Positions 1 through 9,365 of a stretch of 64,000 bases of DNA are shown here, piece by piece. Both the position numbers and the translations under genes were made by a program. The notes under the pieces were generated by a model. That model had not been told where the DNA came from and did no database searches. It saw nothing but the letters and a program-made list of their open reading frames with translations. Origin of the DNA: Streptococcus oralis (GTDB taxonomy: Bacteria; Bacillota; Bacilli; Lactobacillales; Streptococcaceae); the NCBI RefSeq assembly GCF_024399415.1, contig NZ_CP029257.1, positions 1,139,501 through 1,203,500 of the forward strand. The letters run 5' to 3'. Position 1 is the stretch's first letter. Each line of letters starts with the position of its first letter.

Positions 1-25
1 CTCACTTCTTTTCTTTATTTTCTCC

Positions 26-54
26 ATTGTACCGTATTTGCTAAGAAAAATCAA
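26..54 (-). promoter_or_regulatory. Divergent promoter for a gene left of the window
   Basis: Reading leftwards, a TTGATT -35 (49-54), a 17-bp spacer and a TACAAT -10 (26-31) form a good sigma-A promoter. It would drive a gene whose start lies beyond the left edge, divergent from guaA. Confidence 0.55.
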
Positions 55-70
55 ACTTTGCCTTGTTTAG

Positions 71-100
71 TTGGTAATTCGCCCCTATTTGTGATAGAAT
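71..100 (+). promoter_or_regulatory. guaA promoter
   Basis: TTGGTA (71-76), an 18-bp spacer and TAGAAT (95-100), with TGA just before the hexamer (extended -10). The leader to the ATG at 136 is about 30 nt and holds a GAAAGGA ribosome site. I see no purine riboswitch in the 135 bases upstream. Confidence 0.6.
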
Positions 101-135
101 ATTGAAAAAGATATTTCTTTTGAGAAAGGAAAAAG

Positions 136-1698
136 ATGAGCAAGATTTCAACTGATTTGCAAGATGTCGAAAAAATCATCGTACTAGACTATGGTAGCCA
201 ATACAACCAGCTAATTTCACGCCGTATCCGTGAAATTGGTGTTTTTTCAGAGCTAAAAAGCCACAAGATTTCAGCAGCAGAGGTTCGTGCGATTAACCCT
301 GTAGGGATCATTCTCTCAGGTGGACCAAACTCTGTTTACGAAGAAGGTTCATTTGATATTGACCCAGAAATTTTTGAACTTGGTATTCCAATTTTGGGAA
401 TCTGCTATGGTATGCAACTTCTTACCCACAAACTTGGAGGTAAGGTTGTCCCAGCAGGTGATGCTGGAAACCGCGAGTATGGTCAATCCCCACTTACTCA
501 CACTCCTTCTGCCCTCTTTGAAGGGACTCCTGAAGAACAGATTGTTTTGATGAGCCATGGTGATGCGGTTACTGAAATTCCTGCTGATTTTGTTCGTACT
601 GGAACTTCTGCTGACTGTCCTTATGCAGCTATTGAAAATCCAGACAAACATATCTACGGTATCCAATTCCATCCAGAGGTTCGCCATTCTGTCTATGGAA
701 ATGATATCCTTCGCAACTTTGCCCTTAATATCTGTAAGGCTAAAGGCGACTGGTCAATGGATAACTTTATCGAGATGCAGATTCAAAAAATCCGTGAAAC
801 TGTTGGAGACAAACGTGTCCTTCTCGGTCTATCTGGTGGTGTTGACTCTTCTGTCGTTGGCGTTCTACTCCAAAAAGCCATCGGTGATCAATTAATCTGT
901 ATCTTTGTAGACCACGGTCTTCTCCGCAAGGGAGAGGCTGACCAAGTTATGGACATGCTTGGTGGTAAGTTTGGGTTGAATATCGTCAAAGCAGACGCTG
1001 CAAAACGCTTCCTTGATAAACTTGCTGGCGTTTCTGACCCTGAACAAAAACGGAAGATTATCGGTAATGAGTTTGTTTATGTCTTTGATGACGAGGCAAG
1101 CAAGCTCAAAGATGTGAAATTCCTTGCTCAAGGAACTCTTTATACTGACGTGATTGAGTCTGGTACTGATACTGCTCAAACCATCAAATCACACCACAAC
1201 GTGGGTGGTCTTCCAGAAGACATGCAGTTTGAATTGATTGAACCATTGAACACTCTTTATAAAGACGAAGTTCGTGCCCTCGGTACAGAGCTTGGTATGC
1301 CAGACCACATCGTATGGCGTCAACCATTCCCAGGACCAGGACTCGCTATCCGTGTCATGGGTGAAATCACTGAAGAAAAACTAGAAACTGTTCGTGAGTC
1401 TGATGCTATCCTTCGTGAAGAAATTGCTAAAGCTGGTCTTGACCGCGATATCTGGCAATACTTCACTGTCAACACAGGCGTTCGTTCAGTCGGTGTTATG
1501 GGTGATGGTCGTACTTATGACTATACCATTGCAATCCGTGCTATCACTTCTATCGATGGTATGACAGCTGACTTCGCTAAGATTCCTTGGGAAGTTCTCC
1601 AGAAAATCTCAGTTCGTATCGTAAATGAAGTTGACCACGTTAACCGAATCGTCTACGATATTACAAGTAAACCACCAGCAACCGTTGAGTGGGAATAA
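136..1698 (+). CDS. guaA: GMP synthase (glutamine-hydrolysing)
   Basis: Converts XMP to GMP using ATP and glutamine, the last step of guanine nucleotide synthesis in the cytosol. At 520 aa it is full length. The N-terminal class I glutamine amidotransferase has the nucleophile in GICYGMQL (C90) and the His-Glu pair in FHPE (H179, E181). The ATP pyrophosphatase domain begins near residue 208, with the PP-loop SGGVDSS at 233-239, followed by the C-terminal dimerisation domain ending PPATVEWE. The ATG is preceded by GAAAGGA. It is monocistronic: its own promoter lies upstream and a strong terminator follows. Identification is secure. Confidence 0.98.
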   Translation: MSKISTDLQDVEKIIVLDYGSQYNQLISRRIREIGVFSELKSHKISAAEVRAINPVGIILSGGPNSVYEEGSFDIDPEIFELGIPILGICYGMQLLTHKLGGKVVPAGDAGNREYGQSPLTHTPSALFEGTPEEQIVLMSHGDAVTEIPADFVRTGTSADCPYAAIENPDKHIYGIQFHPEVRHSVYGNDILRNFALNICKAKGDWSMDNFIEMQIQKIRETVGDKRVLLGLSGGVDSSVVGVLLQKAIGDQLICIFVDHGLLRKGEADQVMDMLGGKFGLNIVKADAAKRFLDKLAGVSDPEQKRKIIGNEFVYVFDDEASKLKDVKFLAQGTLYTDVIESGTDTAQTIKSHHNVGGLPEDMQFELIEPLNTLYKDEVRALGTELGMPDHIVWRQPFPGPGLAIRVMGEITEEKLETVRESDAILREEIAKAGLDRDIWQYFTVNTGVRSVGVMGDGRTYDYTIAIRAITSIDGMTADFAKIPWEVLQKISVRIVNEVDHVNRIVYDITSKPPATVEWE

Positions 1699-1711
1699 AC
1701 CAATCAAACAC

Positions 1712-1746
1712 AAAAGAACTCTGAATTGGATTCAGAGTTCTTTTTT
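1712..1746 (+). terminator. Bidirectional terminator between guaA and ffh
   Basis: Inverted repeat GAACTCTGAAT / ATTCAGAGTTC flanked by A-tract and T6. It ends guaA and, read from the other strand, also the converging ffh transcript. Confidence 0.85.
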
Positions 1747-1772
1747 AGGTAAGCACTTCTGCTTTCCTTTTT

Positions 1773-3344
1773 TTATTTGCGTTTTTTCTTCGCTTTTTTC
1801 ATTTTGTTGGCCATGCGTTTCATAGACTGTTTCATAGCAAATTCACCGATTTTACCTTTGAGTCCGCCACCAAACATCTGGCTCATATCTGGCATTCCTG
1901 CTCCTCCGAGACCTGACATATCCGGCATTCCACCTTGTCCCATCATGCCTTCAAGGGCAGACATATCCATCCCTCCCATATTTGGCATATTTTTTGGAAG
2001 GTTATTTGGATTGATTCCCATTTGCTTCATCATCTTGTTCATATCCCCAGACATGACACCTTGCATGAGCTGTTTGGCTTGATTAAAGTCCTTGATAAAT
2101 TTATTGACTTCGACAAAGGTATTTCCAGAACCAGCAGCTATACGACGGCGACGACTTGGATTTAACAAATCGGGATTTTCACGCTCCTCAGGTGTCATGG
2201 AAGATACAATGGCGCGTTTTCGCGCAATTTGACGCTCGTCCACCTTCATGTTTTGAAGTGCTGGATTGTTGGCCATACCTGGAATCATCTTGAGCAAGTC
2301 TTCCATTGGTCCCATATTTTGCACCTGATCCAATTGATCAATGAAATCATTGAAATCAAAGGTGTTTTCGCGCATCTTCTCAGCCATTTCAAGAGCTTTT
2401 TGCTCATCGTATTCTTGAGAGGCTTTCTCGATCAAGGTCAGCATATCCCCCATACCAAGGATACGGCTTGACATACGATCTGGGTGGAAGGTTTCGATAT
2501 CTGTTATCTTTTCACCCGTACCAGTGAACTTGATAGGTTTTCCAGTGATGTGGCGAACAGACAAGGCCGCACCACCACGAGTATCCCCATCAATCTTGGT
2601 AAGGATAACCCCAGTCACTTCCAACTGAGCATTGAATTCACGGGCAACATTAGCTGCTTCCTGACCGATCATGGCATCAATGACGAGTAAGATTTCATTT
2701 GGCTGAGCCAGTGCTTTAACATCTCGAAGCTCATTCATCAAAAGCTCATCAATCTGCAAACGCCCTGCCGTATCAATCAAGACATAGTCATTGTGATTGG
2801 CCTGTGCTTGTTCCAAACCTTGGCGAACAATCTCAACAGCTGGTACTTCTGTTCCAAGTGCAAAGACAGGAACATCAATTTGTTGTCCAAGTGTTTTCAA
2901 CTGATCAATAGCTGCTGGACGATAAATATCTGCCGCAATCATCAAAGGACGAGCATTTTCTTCCTTCTTAAGTTTGTTAGCCAGCTTACCAGCAAATGTT
3001 GTTTTACCAGCCCCTTGCAAACCGACCATCATGATAATCGTAGGAATTTTAGGTGACTTGATAATCTCTGCCGTATCAGAACCTAAAACAGCTGTCAGTT
3101 CCTCATCCACGATTTTGATAATCTGTTGGGCAGGATTGAGGGTATCAATGACCTCGTGTCCGACTGCACGTTCACGAACCTTCTTGATAAAGTCCTTTAC
3201 AACAGGCAAAGCAACGTCGGCTTCAAGCAAGGCCAAACGAATCTCTTTGGTTGCTTCCTGGACATCAGCCTCAGATATTTTTCCTTTTTTACGTAGATTT
3301 TTAAAGACGTTCTGTAAACGTTCTGTTAAACTTTCAAATGCCAT
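1773..3344 (-). CDS. ffh: Signal recognition particle protein Ffh (SRP54)
   Basis: GTPase that binds 4.5S/scRNA and nascent signal sequences and targets ribosomes to FtsY and SecYEG. At 523 aa the architecture is typical: helical N domain (1-85), G domain with the P-loop GLQGAGKTT (108-116), DTAGR and TKIDGD motifs, then a methionine-rich M domain. The C-terminus is unusually rich in Gly/Met repeats and ends in a Lys/Arg tail. The start is ATG with an AGGAG site. It is the third gene of ylxM-(71-aa ORF)-ffh; ylxM is a known companion of SRP genes in Firmicutes. Confidence 0.97.
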   Translation of the reverse strand: MAFESLTERLQNVFKNLRKKGKISEADVQEATKEIRLALLEADVALPVVKDFIKKVRERAVGHEVIDTLNPAQQIIKIVDEELTAVLGSDTAEIIKSPKIPTIIMMVGLQGAGKTTFAGKLANKLKKEENARPLMIAADIYRPAAIDQLKTLGQQIDVPVFALGTEVPAVEIVRQGLEQAQANHNDYVLIDTAGRLQIDELLMNELRDVKALAQPNEILLVIDAMIGQEAANVAREFNAQLEVTGVILTKIDGDTRGGAALSVRHITGKPIKFTGTGEKITDIETFHPDRMSSRILGMGDMLTLIEKASQEYDEQKALEMAEKMRENTFDFNDFIDQLDQVQNMGPMEDLLKMIPGMANNPALQNMKVDERQIARKRAIVSSMTPEERENPDLLNPSRRRRIAAGSGNTFVEVNKFIKDFNQAKQLMQGVMSGDMNKMMKQMGINPNNLPKNMPNMGGMDMSALEGMMGQGGMPDMSGLGGAGMPDMSQMFGGGLKGKIGEFAMKQSMKRMANKMKKAKKKRK

Positions 3345-3363
3345 TTTTTTCTCCTATGTTTCA

Positions 3364-3579
3364 TTAATTCGGTGGAAAACGTCCAAAATCTTGTAAACAA
3401 ACAAGTTCTTCTGGAGTGACTTCTTTCATTATCTCATTTGGATATCCCCAACAGCTAAATCCCTCTTGAAGAGCTCGAGAGATAGAATCAGACGAGAGGA
3501 TTTGTAGCCTTGTTGGAAAAGGAGTCTCAGCCGCTAATAGTTTACAGGGTATACCTTTGTAGATGACTATACTCCCCAT
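3364..3579 (-). CDS. Hypothetical 71-aa protein between ylxM and ffh
   Basis: I do not recognise a family. The ORF starts 2 nt after the ylxM stop (TAA-GT-ATG) with no clear Shine-Dalgarno, so it is probably translated by coupling to ylxM. It ends just upstream of ffh. The protein has no transmembrane segment or signal peptide; it begins MGSIVIYKG, suggesting a short beta-strand start, and has two cysteines and a Pro-rich end (RFPPN). The tight packing inside an SRP operon argues that it is real; function unknown. Confidence 0.7.
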   Translation of the reverse strand: MGSIVIYKGIPCKLLAAETPFPTRLQILSSDSISRALQEGFSCWGYPNEIMKEVTPEELVCLQDFGRFPPN

Positions 3580-3581
3580 AC

Positions 3582-3914
3582 TTATTCTCTATTATCAATA
3601 CTTGTTAAAATTTCTATCTGCTCCAGCAGAAAGTCATCCTTGGGATAACGCTCTAAGATCTGGTCAAAAATCTGACTGCGGACAATGTAGTCGGAATACA
3701 TGTGCAGTTTCATCTCATAATCTTCTAGAATCTTTTCCGTACGCTTGATATTGTCATAGACAGCCTGACGACTGACACCGAACTCCTCAGCAATCTCAGC
3801 AAGACTATAATCATCAGCATAATAGAGTTCAATATAGTTCATCTGCTTGTCTGTCAAAAGCGCCGCATAAAATTCAAAAAGGGCGTTCATACGATTGGTT
3901 TTTTCGATTTCCAT
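3582..3914 (-). CDS. ylxM: YlxM-type helix-turn-helix protein, SRP-associated
   Basis: A 110-aa sigma-70 region 4-like HTH protein (UPF0122). The HTH is visible as [23 protein letters not shown] at about residues 53-75, given here only as a landmark. In Firmicutes and Mollicutes, ylxM precedes ffh, and its product is reported to bind SRP components in streptococci. The first gene of the ylxM-ffh unit. An extended -10 ends 7 nt before the ATG and no ribosome site is present, so the mRNA is probably leaderless (see findings). Confidence 0.93.
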   Translation of the reverse strand: MEIEKTNRMNALFEFYAALLTDKQMNYIELYYADDYSLAEIAEEFGVSRQAVYDNIKRTEKILEDYEMKLHMYSDYIVRSQIFDQILERYPKDDFLLEQIEILTSIDNRE

Positions 3915-3921
3915 AACTTTT

Positions 3922-3930
3922 ATTATACCA
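3922..3930 (-). promoter_or_regulatory. Extended -10 promoter of ylxM, leaderless arrangement
   Basis: TGG-TATAAT on the minus strand, exactly 7 nt before the ylxM ATG at 3914. Transcription starting 6-7 nt downstream of the hexamer would begin at or one base before the start codon. Confidence 0.65.
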
Positions 3931-3980
3931 AAAAAACGATTATACTGCTAGAGTAGAAGCACTTCAAATAAAGTAAGAAG

Positions 3981-4011
3981 AAAAAAGAACCTTGCAAGGC
4001 AAGATTCTTTT
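3981..4011 (-). terminator. tuf terminator
   Basis: Hairpin AGAATCTTGC / GCAAGGTTCT followed by T6 on the minus strand, 44 nt after the tuf stop. Confidence 0.8.
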
Positions 4012-4054
4012 AGTGTCTGACTTAAATAATTGTTCTTCTGGGAACTTAATCGAA

Positions 4055-5251
<1,197 letters not shown>

Positions 5252-5322
5252 TTGAGTAAAAGCCTCCAATAAAATATATTTTATAGATAGACAGTAGGCA
5301 ATACAGTCTAACTTTCCTTACT

Positions 5323-5350
5323 ATTTTATCAAATTTCTGCTAAATTGCAA
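5323..5350 (-). promoter_or_regulatory. tuf promoter
   Basis: TTGCAA (5345-5350), a 16-bp spacer and TAAAAT (5323-5328), preceded by TGA. The leader is about 65 nt. An AT-rich upstream region could act as an UP element. Confidence 0.6.
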
Positions 5351-5463
5351 GTGTTTTACACATATTTTGTGAATTAATCTAAATCTTATCAAATCCTGTT
5401 CTTCTGCTTCTTTATGGCAATATAAATTCAAACTTATTTTGTTTGGAAGATAGTCTTTTCATC

Positions 5464-5489
5464 AAAAAAATCAGGTCTCCCTGATTTTA
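5464..5489 (-). terminator. Terminator of the AI-2E-family gene
   Basis: AAATCAGG-GAGA-CCTGATTT followed by a T tract on the minus strand; the hairpin begins at the stop codon. Confidence 0.75.
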
Positions 5490-6596
5490 ATTTGATTCTG
5501 TTTTTTCCAGTTCCTTAGCTTCTTTATGATTTTCATATAATTTCGCTAGGAACTTAGTAATTTCTTTAAAAATGGAGTAAGTAGGTACTGCTACGACCAT
5601 CCCTATGACACCGTAGATATTACTTGACAGTAAAAGGAGCACTAAAATCGTAATCGGATGTACATTCATAACTCCTCCAACGATACGTGGATAGAGAACA
5701 TTCCCATCAATCTGTTGAATAATAAGCATATAAGCAACCGCAATCAACATACGATGAGGATCTGTGAACACATTGGCAATCACCATTGGAATCAAGCCAA
5801 TACTTGGACCAACATAAGGAATCAAATTTGCGATTCCAGAGAAAATAGCAAAAACTAGGGCGTACTTTAATCCGATAACGCTATAGCCAATATAGGCTAA
5901 ACATCCAATAATAACCGCATCAATCGCAATTCCACTGATATAGCGTGCTATAGTTGTATTGAGATTGGTTAAAAGGCTAGAAAGATTCAATTTGTCATGT
6001 TTTAAGACGGTACGTTCCAACATTGGTAGCAACTTATGACCATCCAACAAGAAATAAATCAAGAATACAGGGGTCATAATGAGAATCAGAACCGTACTAA
6101 ATAAAGCTGAAAGGACACTTCCTAAACTGTTGCTGACGCTATTAAGGATATTCTGGAGGATATCCACATAGGAGAGATTCAGTTGTTGAATTGTTTGTTG
6201 AATATCAATATTTTGGAAGACTGGATTCATGGACAAATCGATGATCAAATCTTGTAGTCTACTATAGATGTTTTGACTAGAAATAATCAAGCTGGTCAAC
6301 TGATTAATCAAAATCGGCAAGAGATAAACGACCCCCACAACGATAGCACCAATCAAAGCACAAAGAGTGACCAAGACACCAATTAGACGATTGATCTTAC
6401 ATCTTTTCTCTAAGAAAGTTACGATTGGATTTGTCAGGTAGTAGAAAAATCCCCCCAATAAGAATGGGATCATAATCGTATTGATAACTGTGACAAAGGG
6501 AGCAATGATGGCTCCCATCTCTCTCCAAAGATAAAAAATAATGGTTAATAGTAAGATTTCGGCTGTCCAAAAAAATAATTTGTTTCTACGGAACAT
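5487..6596 (-). CDS. AI-2E (PerM/YdiK/UPF0118) family membrane protein
   Basis: A 369-aa integral membrane protein. Hydrophobic segments are visible near residues 10-28, 32-50, 62-85, 155-180, 210-235, 240-270 and 285-335, as in the family. Family members include the E. coli AI-2 exporter TqsA but also Na+/H+ antiporters and unknown transporters, so the substrate here is undetermined. The start is ATG preceded by GGAGG. It has its own promoter (TGG-TAAAAT at 6616-6624) and is divergent from dacA. Confidence 0.85.
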   Translation of the reverse strand: MFRRNKLFFWTAEILLLTIIFYLWREMGAIIAPFVTVINTIMIPFLLGGFFYYLTNPIVTFLEKRCKINRLIGVLVTLCALIGAIVVGVVYLLPILINQLTSLIISSQNIYSRLQDLIIDLSMNPVFQNIDIQQTIQQLNLSYVDILQNILNSVSNSLGSVLSALFSTVLILIMTPVFLIYFLLDGHKLLPMLERTVLKHDKLNLSSLLTNLNTTIARYISGIAIDAVIIGCLAYIGYSVIGLKYALVFAIFSGIANLIPYVGPSIGLIPMVIANVFTDPHRMLIAVAYMLIIQQIDGNVLYPRIVGGVMNVHPITILVLLLLSSNIYGVIGMVVAVPTYSIFKEITKFLAKLYENHKEAKELEKTESN

Positions 6597-6615
6597 AGGT
6601 ATCCTCCTTCTCTCT

Positions 6616-6624
6616 ATTTTACCA
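6616..6624 (-). promoter_or_regulatory. Extended -10 of the AI-2E-family gene
   Basis: TGG-TAAAAT on the minus strand, about 20 nt upstream of the ATG. The GGAGG site lies between. Confidence 0.55.
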
Positions 6625-6682
6625 TATTTCTTAAAAAGATAAGATGGCTTTAGTAAAAAAGCGAGAATATTTTTTTTCTTTA

Positions 6683-6691
6683 TGATAAAAT
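6683..6691 (+). promoter_or_regulatory. Extended -10 of dacA, near-leaderless
   Basis: TGA-TAAAAT ends 9 nt before the dacA ATG at 6701. No Shine-Dalgarno is visible in the intervening AAAGCTAAT, so the predicted leader is only 0-3 nt. Confidence 0.5.
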
Positions 6692-6700
6692 AAAGCTAAT

Positions 6701-7942
6701 ATGAAAAAAATAATTTTATCTTTTATGACACTTTTAATTTTTGGAACAGCTTCCACTGTTTCTGCTCAGGAGTTTGATGTTGCTGCTAAACATGCTATTG
6801 CTGTCGAGGCTACAACTGGAAAAATCCTCTATGAAAAAGATGCAAATCAGCCTGTAGAAATTGCTTCTATTACAAAACTGGTTACAGTTTATCTGGTCTA
6901 TGAAGCTCTGGAACAAGGAACTATCAGCCTATCTACACCTGTTGATATTTCGGACTATCCTTACAAACTTACAACTAATTCTGAGGCGAGTAACGTCCCT
7001 ATGGAAGCTCGAAATTATACTGTTGAACAACTATTAGAGGCTACAATGGTATCCAGTGCAAACAGCGCTGCCATTGCACTAGCAGAAAAGATTGCTGGTT
7101 CTGAGAAAGACTTTGTAGACAAAATGAGGGCTAAACTTCTTGAATGGGGAATTCAAGATGCAACTATTGTAAACACAACTGGTTTAAATAATGAGACCCT
7201 TGGCGATAATATCTATCCTGGTTCTAAAAAAGACGATGAAAACAAGTTGAGTGCCTACGATGTTGCAATCGTCGCTCGTAACCTCATCCGAGATTATCCT
7301 CAAGTTTTGGAAATTACCAAAAAACCAACTTCTACCTTTGCAGGACTTGAAATCCACTCAACCAACTATATGTTGGAGGGAATGCCTGCCTATCGTGGTG
7401 GTATTGATGGACTAAAGACAGGTACTACTGATAAAGCTGGTGCTTCATTCGTTGGAACAACTGTCGAGAAAGGGATGCGTATTATTACAGTTGTTTTAAA
7501 TGCAGATCAACAAGATACCAACCCTTATGCGCGTTTTACCGCAACTTCTGCACTTTTAGATTATATTTCTGCAAATTTTGCCTTAAAAACCGTCGTTCAG
7601 AAAGGTGAAGCATACAACGATAGTAAAGTAACAGTTCTGGATGGTAAAGAAGATAATGTGACAGCTGTTGCTAAGTCAGACATTTCCATCGTCCAACGCA
7701 TCGGAAGCGGTACTACACCAGCCCTCCAATTCACACCGAAATCAACATCAGAAATGGCTCCATTAGAAGAAGGCAAGGTTGTTGGTACTCTAACCTATGA
7801 TGATCAGGATTTGATTGGCCAAGGTTATCTTACTTCCGACAAACCATCTTTTGAAATGGTTTCTGAAAAGAAAGTAGAAAAAGCCTTCTTTTTGAAGGTT
7901 TGGTGGAATCAATTTATCCGCTTTATCAATGAAAAATTATAA
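6701..7942 (+). CDS. dacA: D-alanyl-D-alanine carboxypeptidase (PBP3/DacA)
   Basis: A low-molecular-weight penicillin-binding protein that trims the terminal D-Ala of peptidoglycan pentapeptides at the outer membrane face. It has 413 aa: a signal peptide (1 to about 22, cut after SA), then the S11 fold with all three motifs, S56-I-T-K59, S119-A-N121 and K239-T-G241, a C-terminal PBP5-like beta domain from about 285, and an amphipathic tail (FFLKVWWNQFIRFINE) that anchors it to the membrane. These positions match those of pneumococcal PBP3. Monocistronic. Confidence 0.96.
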   Translation: MKKIILSFMTLLIFGTASTVSAQEFDVAAKHAIAVEATTGKILYEKDANQPVEIASITKLVTVYLVYEALEQGTISLSTPVDISDYPYKLTTNSEASNVPMEARNYTVEQLLEATMVSSANSAAIALAEKIAGSEKDFVDKMRAKLLEWGIQDATIVNTTGLNNETLGDNIYPGSKKDDENKLSAYDVAIVARNLIRDYPQVLEITKKPTSTFAGLEIHSTNYMLEGMPAYRGGIDGLKTGTTDKAGASFVGTTVEKGMRIITVVLNADQQDTNPYARFTATSALLDYISANFALKTVVQKGEAYNDSKVTVLDGKEDNVTAVAKSDISIVQRIGSGTTPALQFTPKSTSEMAPLEEGKVVGTLTYDDQDLIGQGYLTSDKPSFEMVSEKKVEKAFFLKVWWNQFIRFINEKL

Positions 7943-7973
7943 AAAAATCGCGATTTTCTTCGCGATTTTTTCT
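7941..7973 (+). terminator. Bidirectional terminator dacA / thioredoxin lipoprotein
   Basis: AAAAATCGCGA-TTTTCT-TCGCGATTTTTTC sits between the two converging stop codons and has A/T tracts on both sides. Confidence 0.85.
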
Positions 7974-8519
7974 TTATTTCATTTCTTTAAAAGCCGCTTC
8001 TGCATCAGCATTGCTAATAGCACCAAATTGGATTTTTCCGATTTTACCTTGACTGTCAATCAAGTATTCTGTTGGAATACTACGAATTTGGTAGGCTTGG
8101 AAGGTAGTTGCTTGCGTATCATATAGAACTGGAATATCCTTGTAGCCTTGTTCTTGGTACCATTTTGGAAAGTCTTGAACTGTTTTTTCACCTTGTAGAC
8201 CAGGTGCAATGACACTCAAGATTTCAAAGTCTCGATCTTGTTTGGCAGCTAATTCCATCAGCTCAGGCATGCTTTTTTTACATGGTCCACACCAGGAAGC
8301 CCAGAATTTCAAATAGACCTTTTTCCCTTTATAATCTGATAACTTGACTTCTTTGCCATCCATAGACTGCAAGGTAAAGTCTGGCGCATCCTTACCGACT
8401 GCGATTTGTTGAACAGCAGGTTGTTTTGGACTGCTTGTCTGTTTGGTTTCTTTTTCACCACAGGCAATCAATAAGAATAGAGACATGAGGCTCAATCCAG
8501 CAAAAATAACTTTTTTCAT
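7974..8519 (-). CDS. Extracellular thioredoxin-family lipoprotein (TlpA/Etrx-like)
   Basis: A 181-aa surface thiol-disulfide oxidoreductase. A lipoprotein signal ends in a LIAC lipobox (C20), followed by a Ser/Thr/Gln linker and a TlpA-type thioredoxin fold with W76-C77-G-P-C80 and a cis-Pro in SIPTEY. It lies 11 nt downstream of ccdA, whose product passes electrons from cytosolic thioredoxin. By analogy with pneumococcal Etrx1/Etrx2 it would reduce surface methionine sulfoxide reductase or other exported cysteine proteins. No msrAB gene is next to it here. The ATG is preceded by AGGAG. Confidence 0.9.
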   Translation of the reverse strand: MKKVIFAGLSLMSLFLLIACGEKETKQTSSPKQPAVQQIAVGKDAPDFTLQSMDGKEVKLSDYKGKKVYLKFWASWCGPCKKSMPELMELAAKQDRDFEILSVIAPGLQGEKTVQDFPKWYQEQGYKDIPVLYDTQATTFQAYQIRSIPTEYLIDSQGKIGKIQFGAISNADAEAAFKEMK

Positions 8520-8530
8520 TTTTTCTCCTT

Positions 8531-9238
8531 TTATCCAAGAATTCCTGACAAGGCATTTAATTGCCCTAGCATTAATAATAATCCCATCAAAATAATCAAA
8601 GCTCCCCCGATTTTCTTTAGTAGAATCATATGGGGTTTTAATTTACTAAAATAGGGCATAATCCAGCCCGAAGCCAAGGCCAAAACAATGAAAGGAAGGG
8701 CCATTCCCAATGTGTATACTAATGTTAACACAGCTCCTTGCCAAGCACCACTGCCACCTGAAGCTGCTAGGGCCAAGACTGAACTTAAGACTGGTCCGAT
8801 ACAAGGGGTCCAACCAAAACTAAAGGTTATCCCAAGTAAAAAGGCTGACAGATAGTGATTAGACTTTGATTGTTTGAAGGTGACTGTCTTTTGAACCTCC
8901 AGTTTATTGAAATGCAAGATTTCCATCTGGTGAAGTCCTAAAAGAATAATGACTATTCCCATAGCATAACGAAACCAGTCTGCATAGAGCATGTGCCCTA
9001 GGAATCCAGCTCCAAATCCCAAAATAAAGAAAATGAGGGAGATTCCTGCAATAAAGCACAAGGTTCGAATTAAACCAGACCATGCAACGTCTCTTCCAAA
9101 AAAGCGAAAGCTTTTCGAATCTCCCTGATCATCCAGTAAAATACCAGCATAAACAGGTAGCAAAGGAAAGATGCAGGGTGAAAAGAAGGACAGAATACCT
9201 GCTAAAAAAACGGATACTAGAAATATAATCGACTCCAA
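8531..9238 (-). CDS. ccdA: Cytochrome c biogenesis protein CcdA-like thiol electron carrier
   Basis: A 235-aa, six-helix membrane protein of the DsbD/CcdA family. It has the conserved cysteines in FSPCIFPLLP (C22) and GWTPCIGPV (C146), placed in TM1 and TM4, which relay electrons across the membrane. The first gene of a ccdA-thioredoxin lipoprotein operon. Streptococci lack c-type cytochromes, so the role is reduction of extracellular thiols. The start is ATG. Confidence 0.92.
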   Translation of the reverse strand: MESIIFLVSVFLAGILSFFSPCIFPLLPVYAGILLDDQGDSKSFRFFGRDVAWSGLIRTLCFIAGISLIFFILGFGAGFLGHMLYADWFRYAMGIVIILLGLHQMEILHFNKLEVQKTVTFKQSKSNHYLSAFLLGITFSFGWTPCIGPVLSSVLALAASGGSGAWQGAVLTLVYTLGMALPFIVLALASGWIMPYFSKLKPHMILLKKIGGALIILMGLLLMLGQLNALSGILG

Positions 9239-9337
9239 CGAATTACCTACTTTCTCAAAATTCTAATCCTATTTTACTACAAAAGAATAAATTTGTAAGA
9301 AGTCTGCTACGCTTATTTGTTTTGACTAAAGTTGACA

Positions 9338-9362
9338 CAAAAAAAGGAGCTAAGCTCCTTTC
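9338..9362 (-). terminator. map terminator
   Basis: AAGGAGC-TTA-GCTCCTT followed by T7 on the minus strand, beginning a few bases after the map stop. Confidence 0.85.
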
Positions 9363-9365
9363 ATT

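Noticed and set aside
1..135. Purine or guanine riboswitch before guaA
   Set aside because: No aptamer-like pairing or terminator; the leader is only about 30 nt.
2974..3396. Long plus-strand ORFs opposite ffh (140 aa and others)
   Set aside because: They mirror the codon pattern of ffh, lack ribosome sites and have implausible composition.
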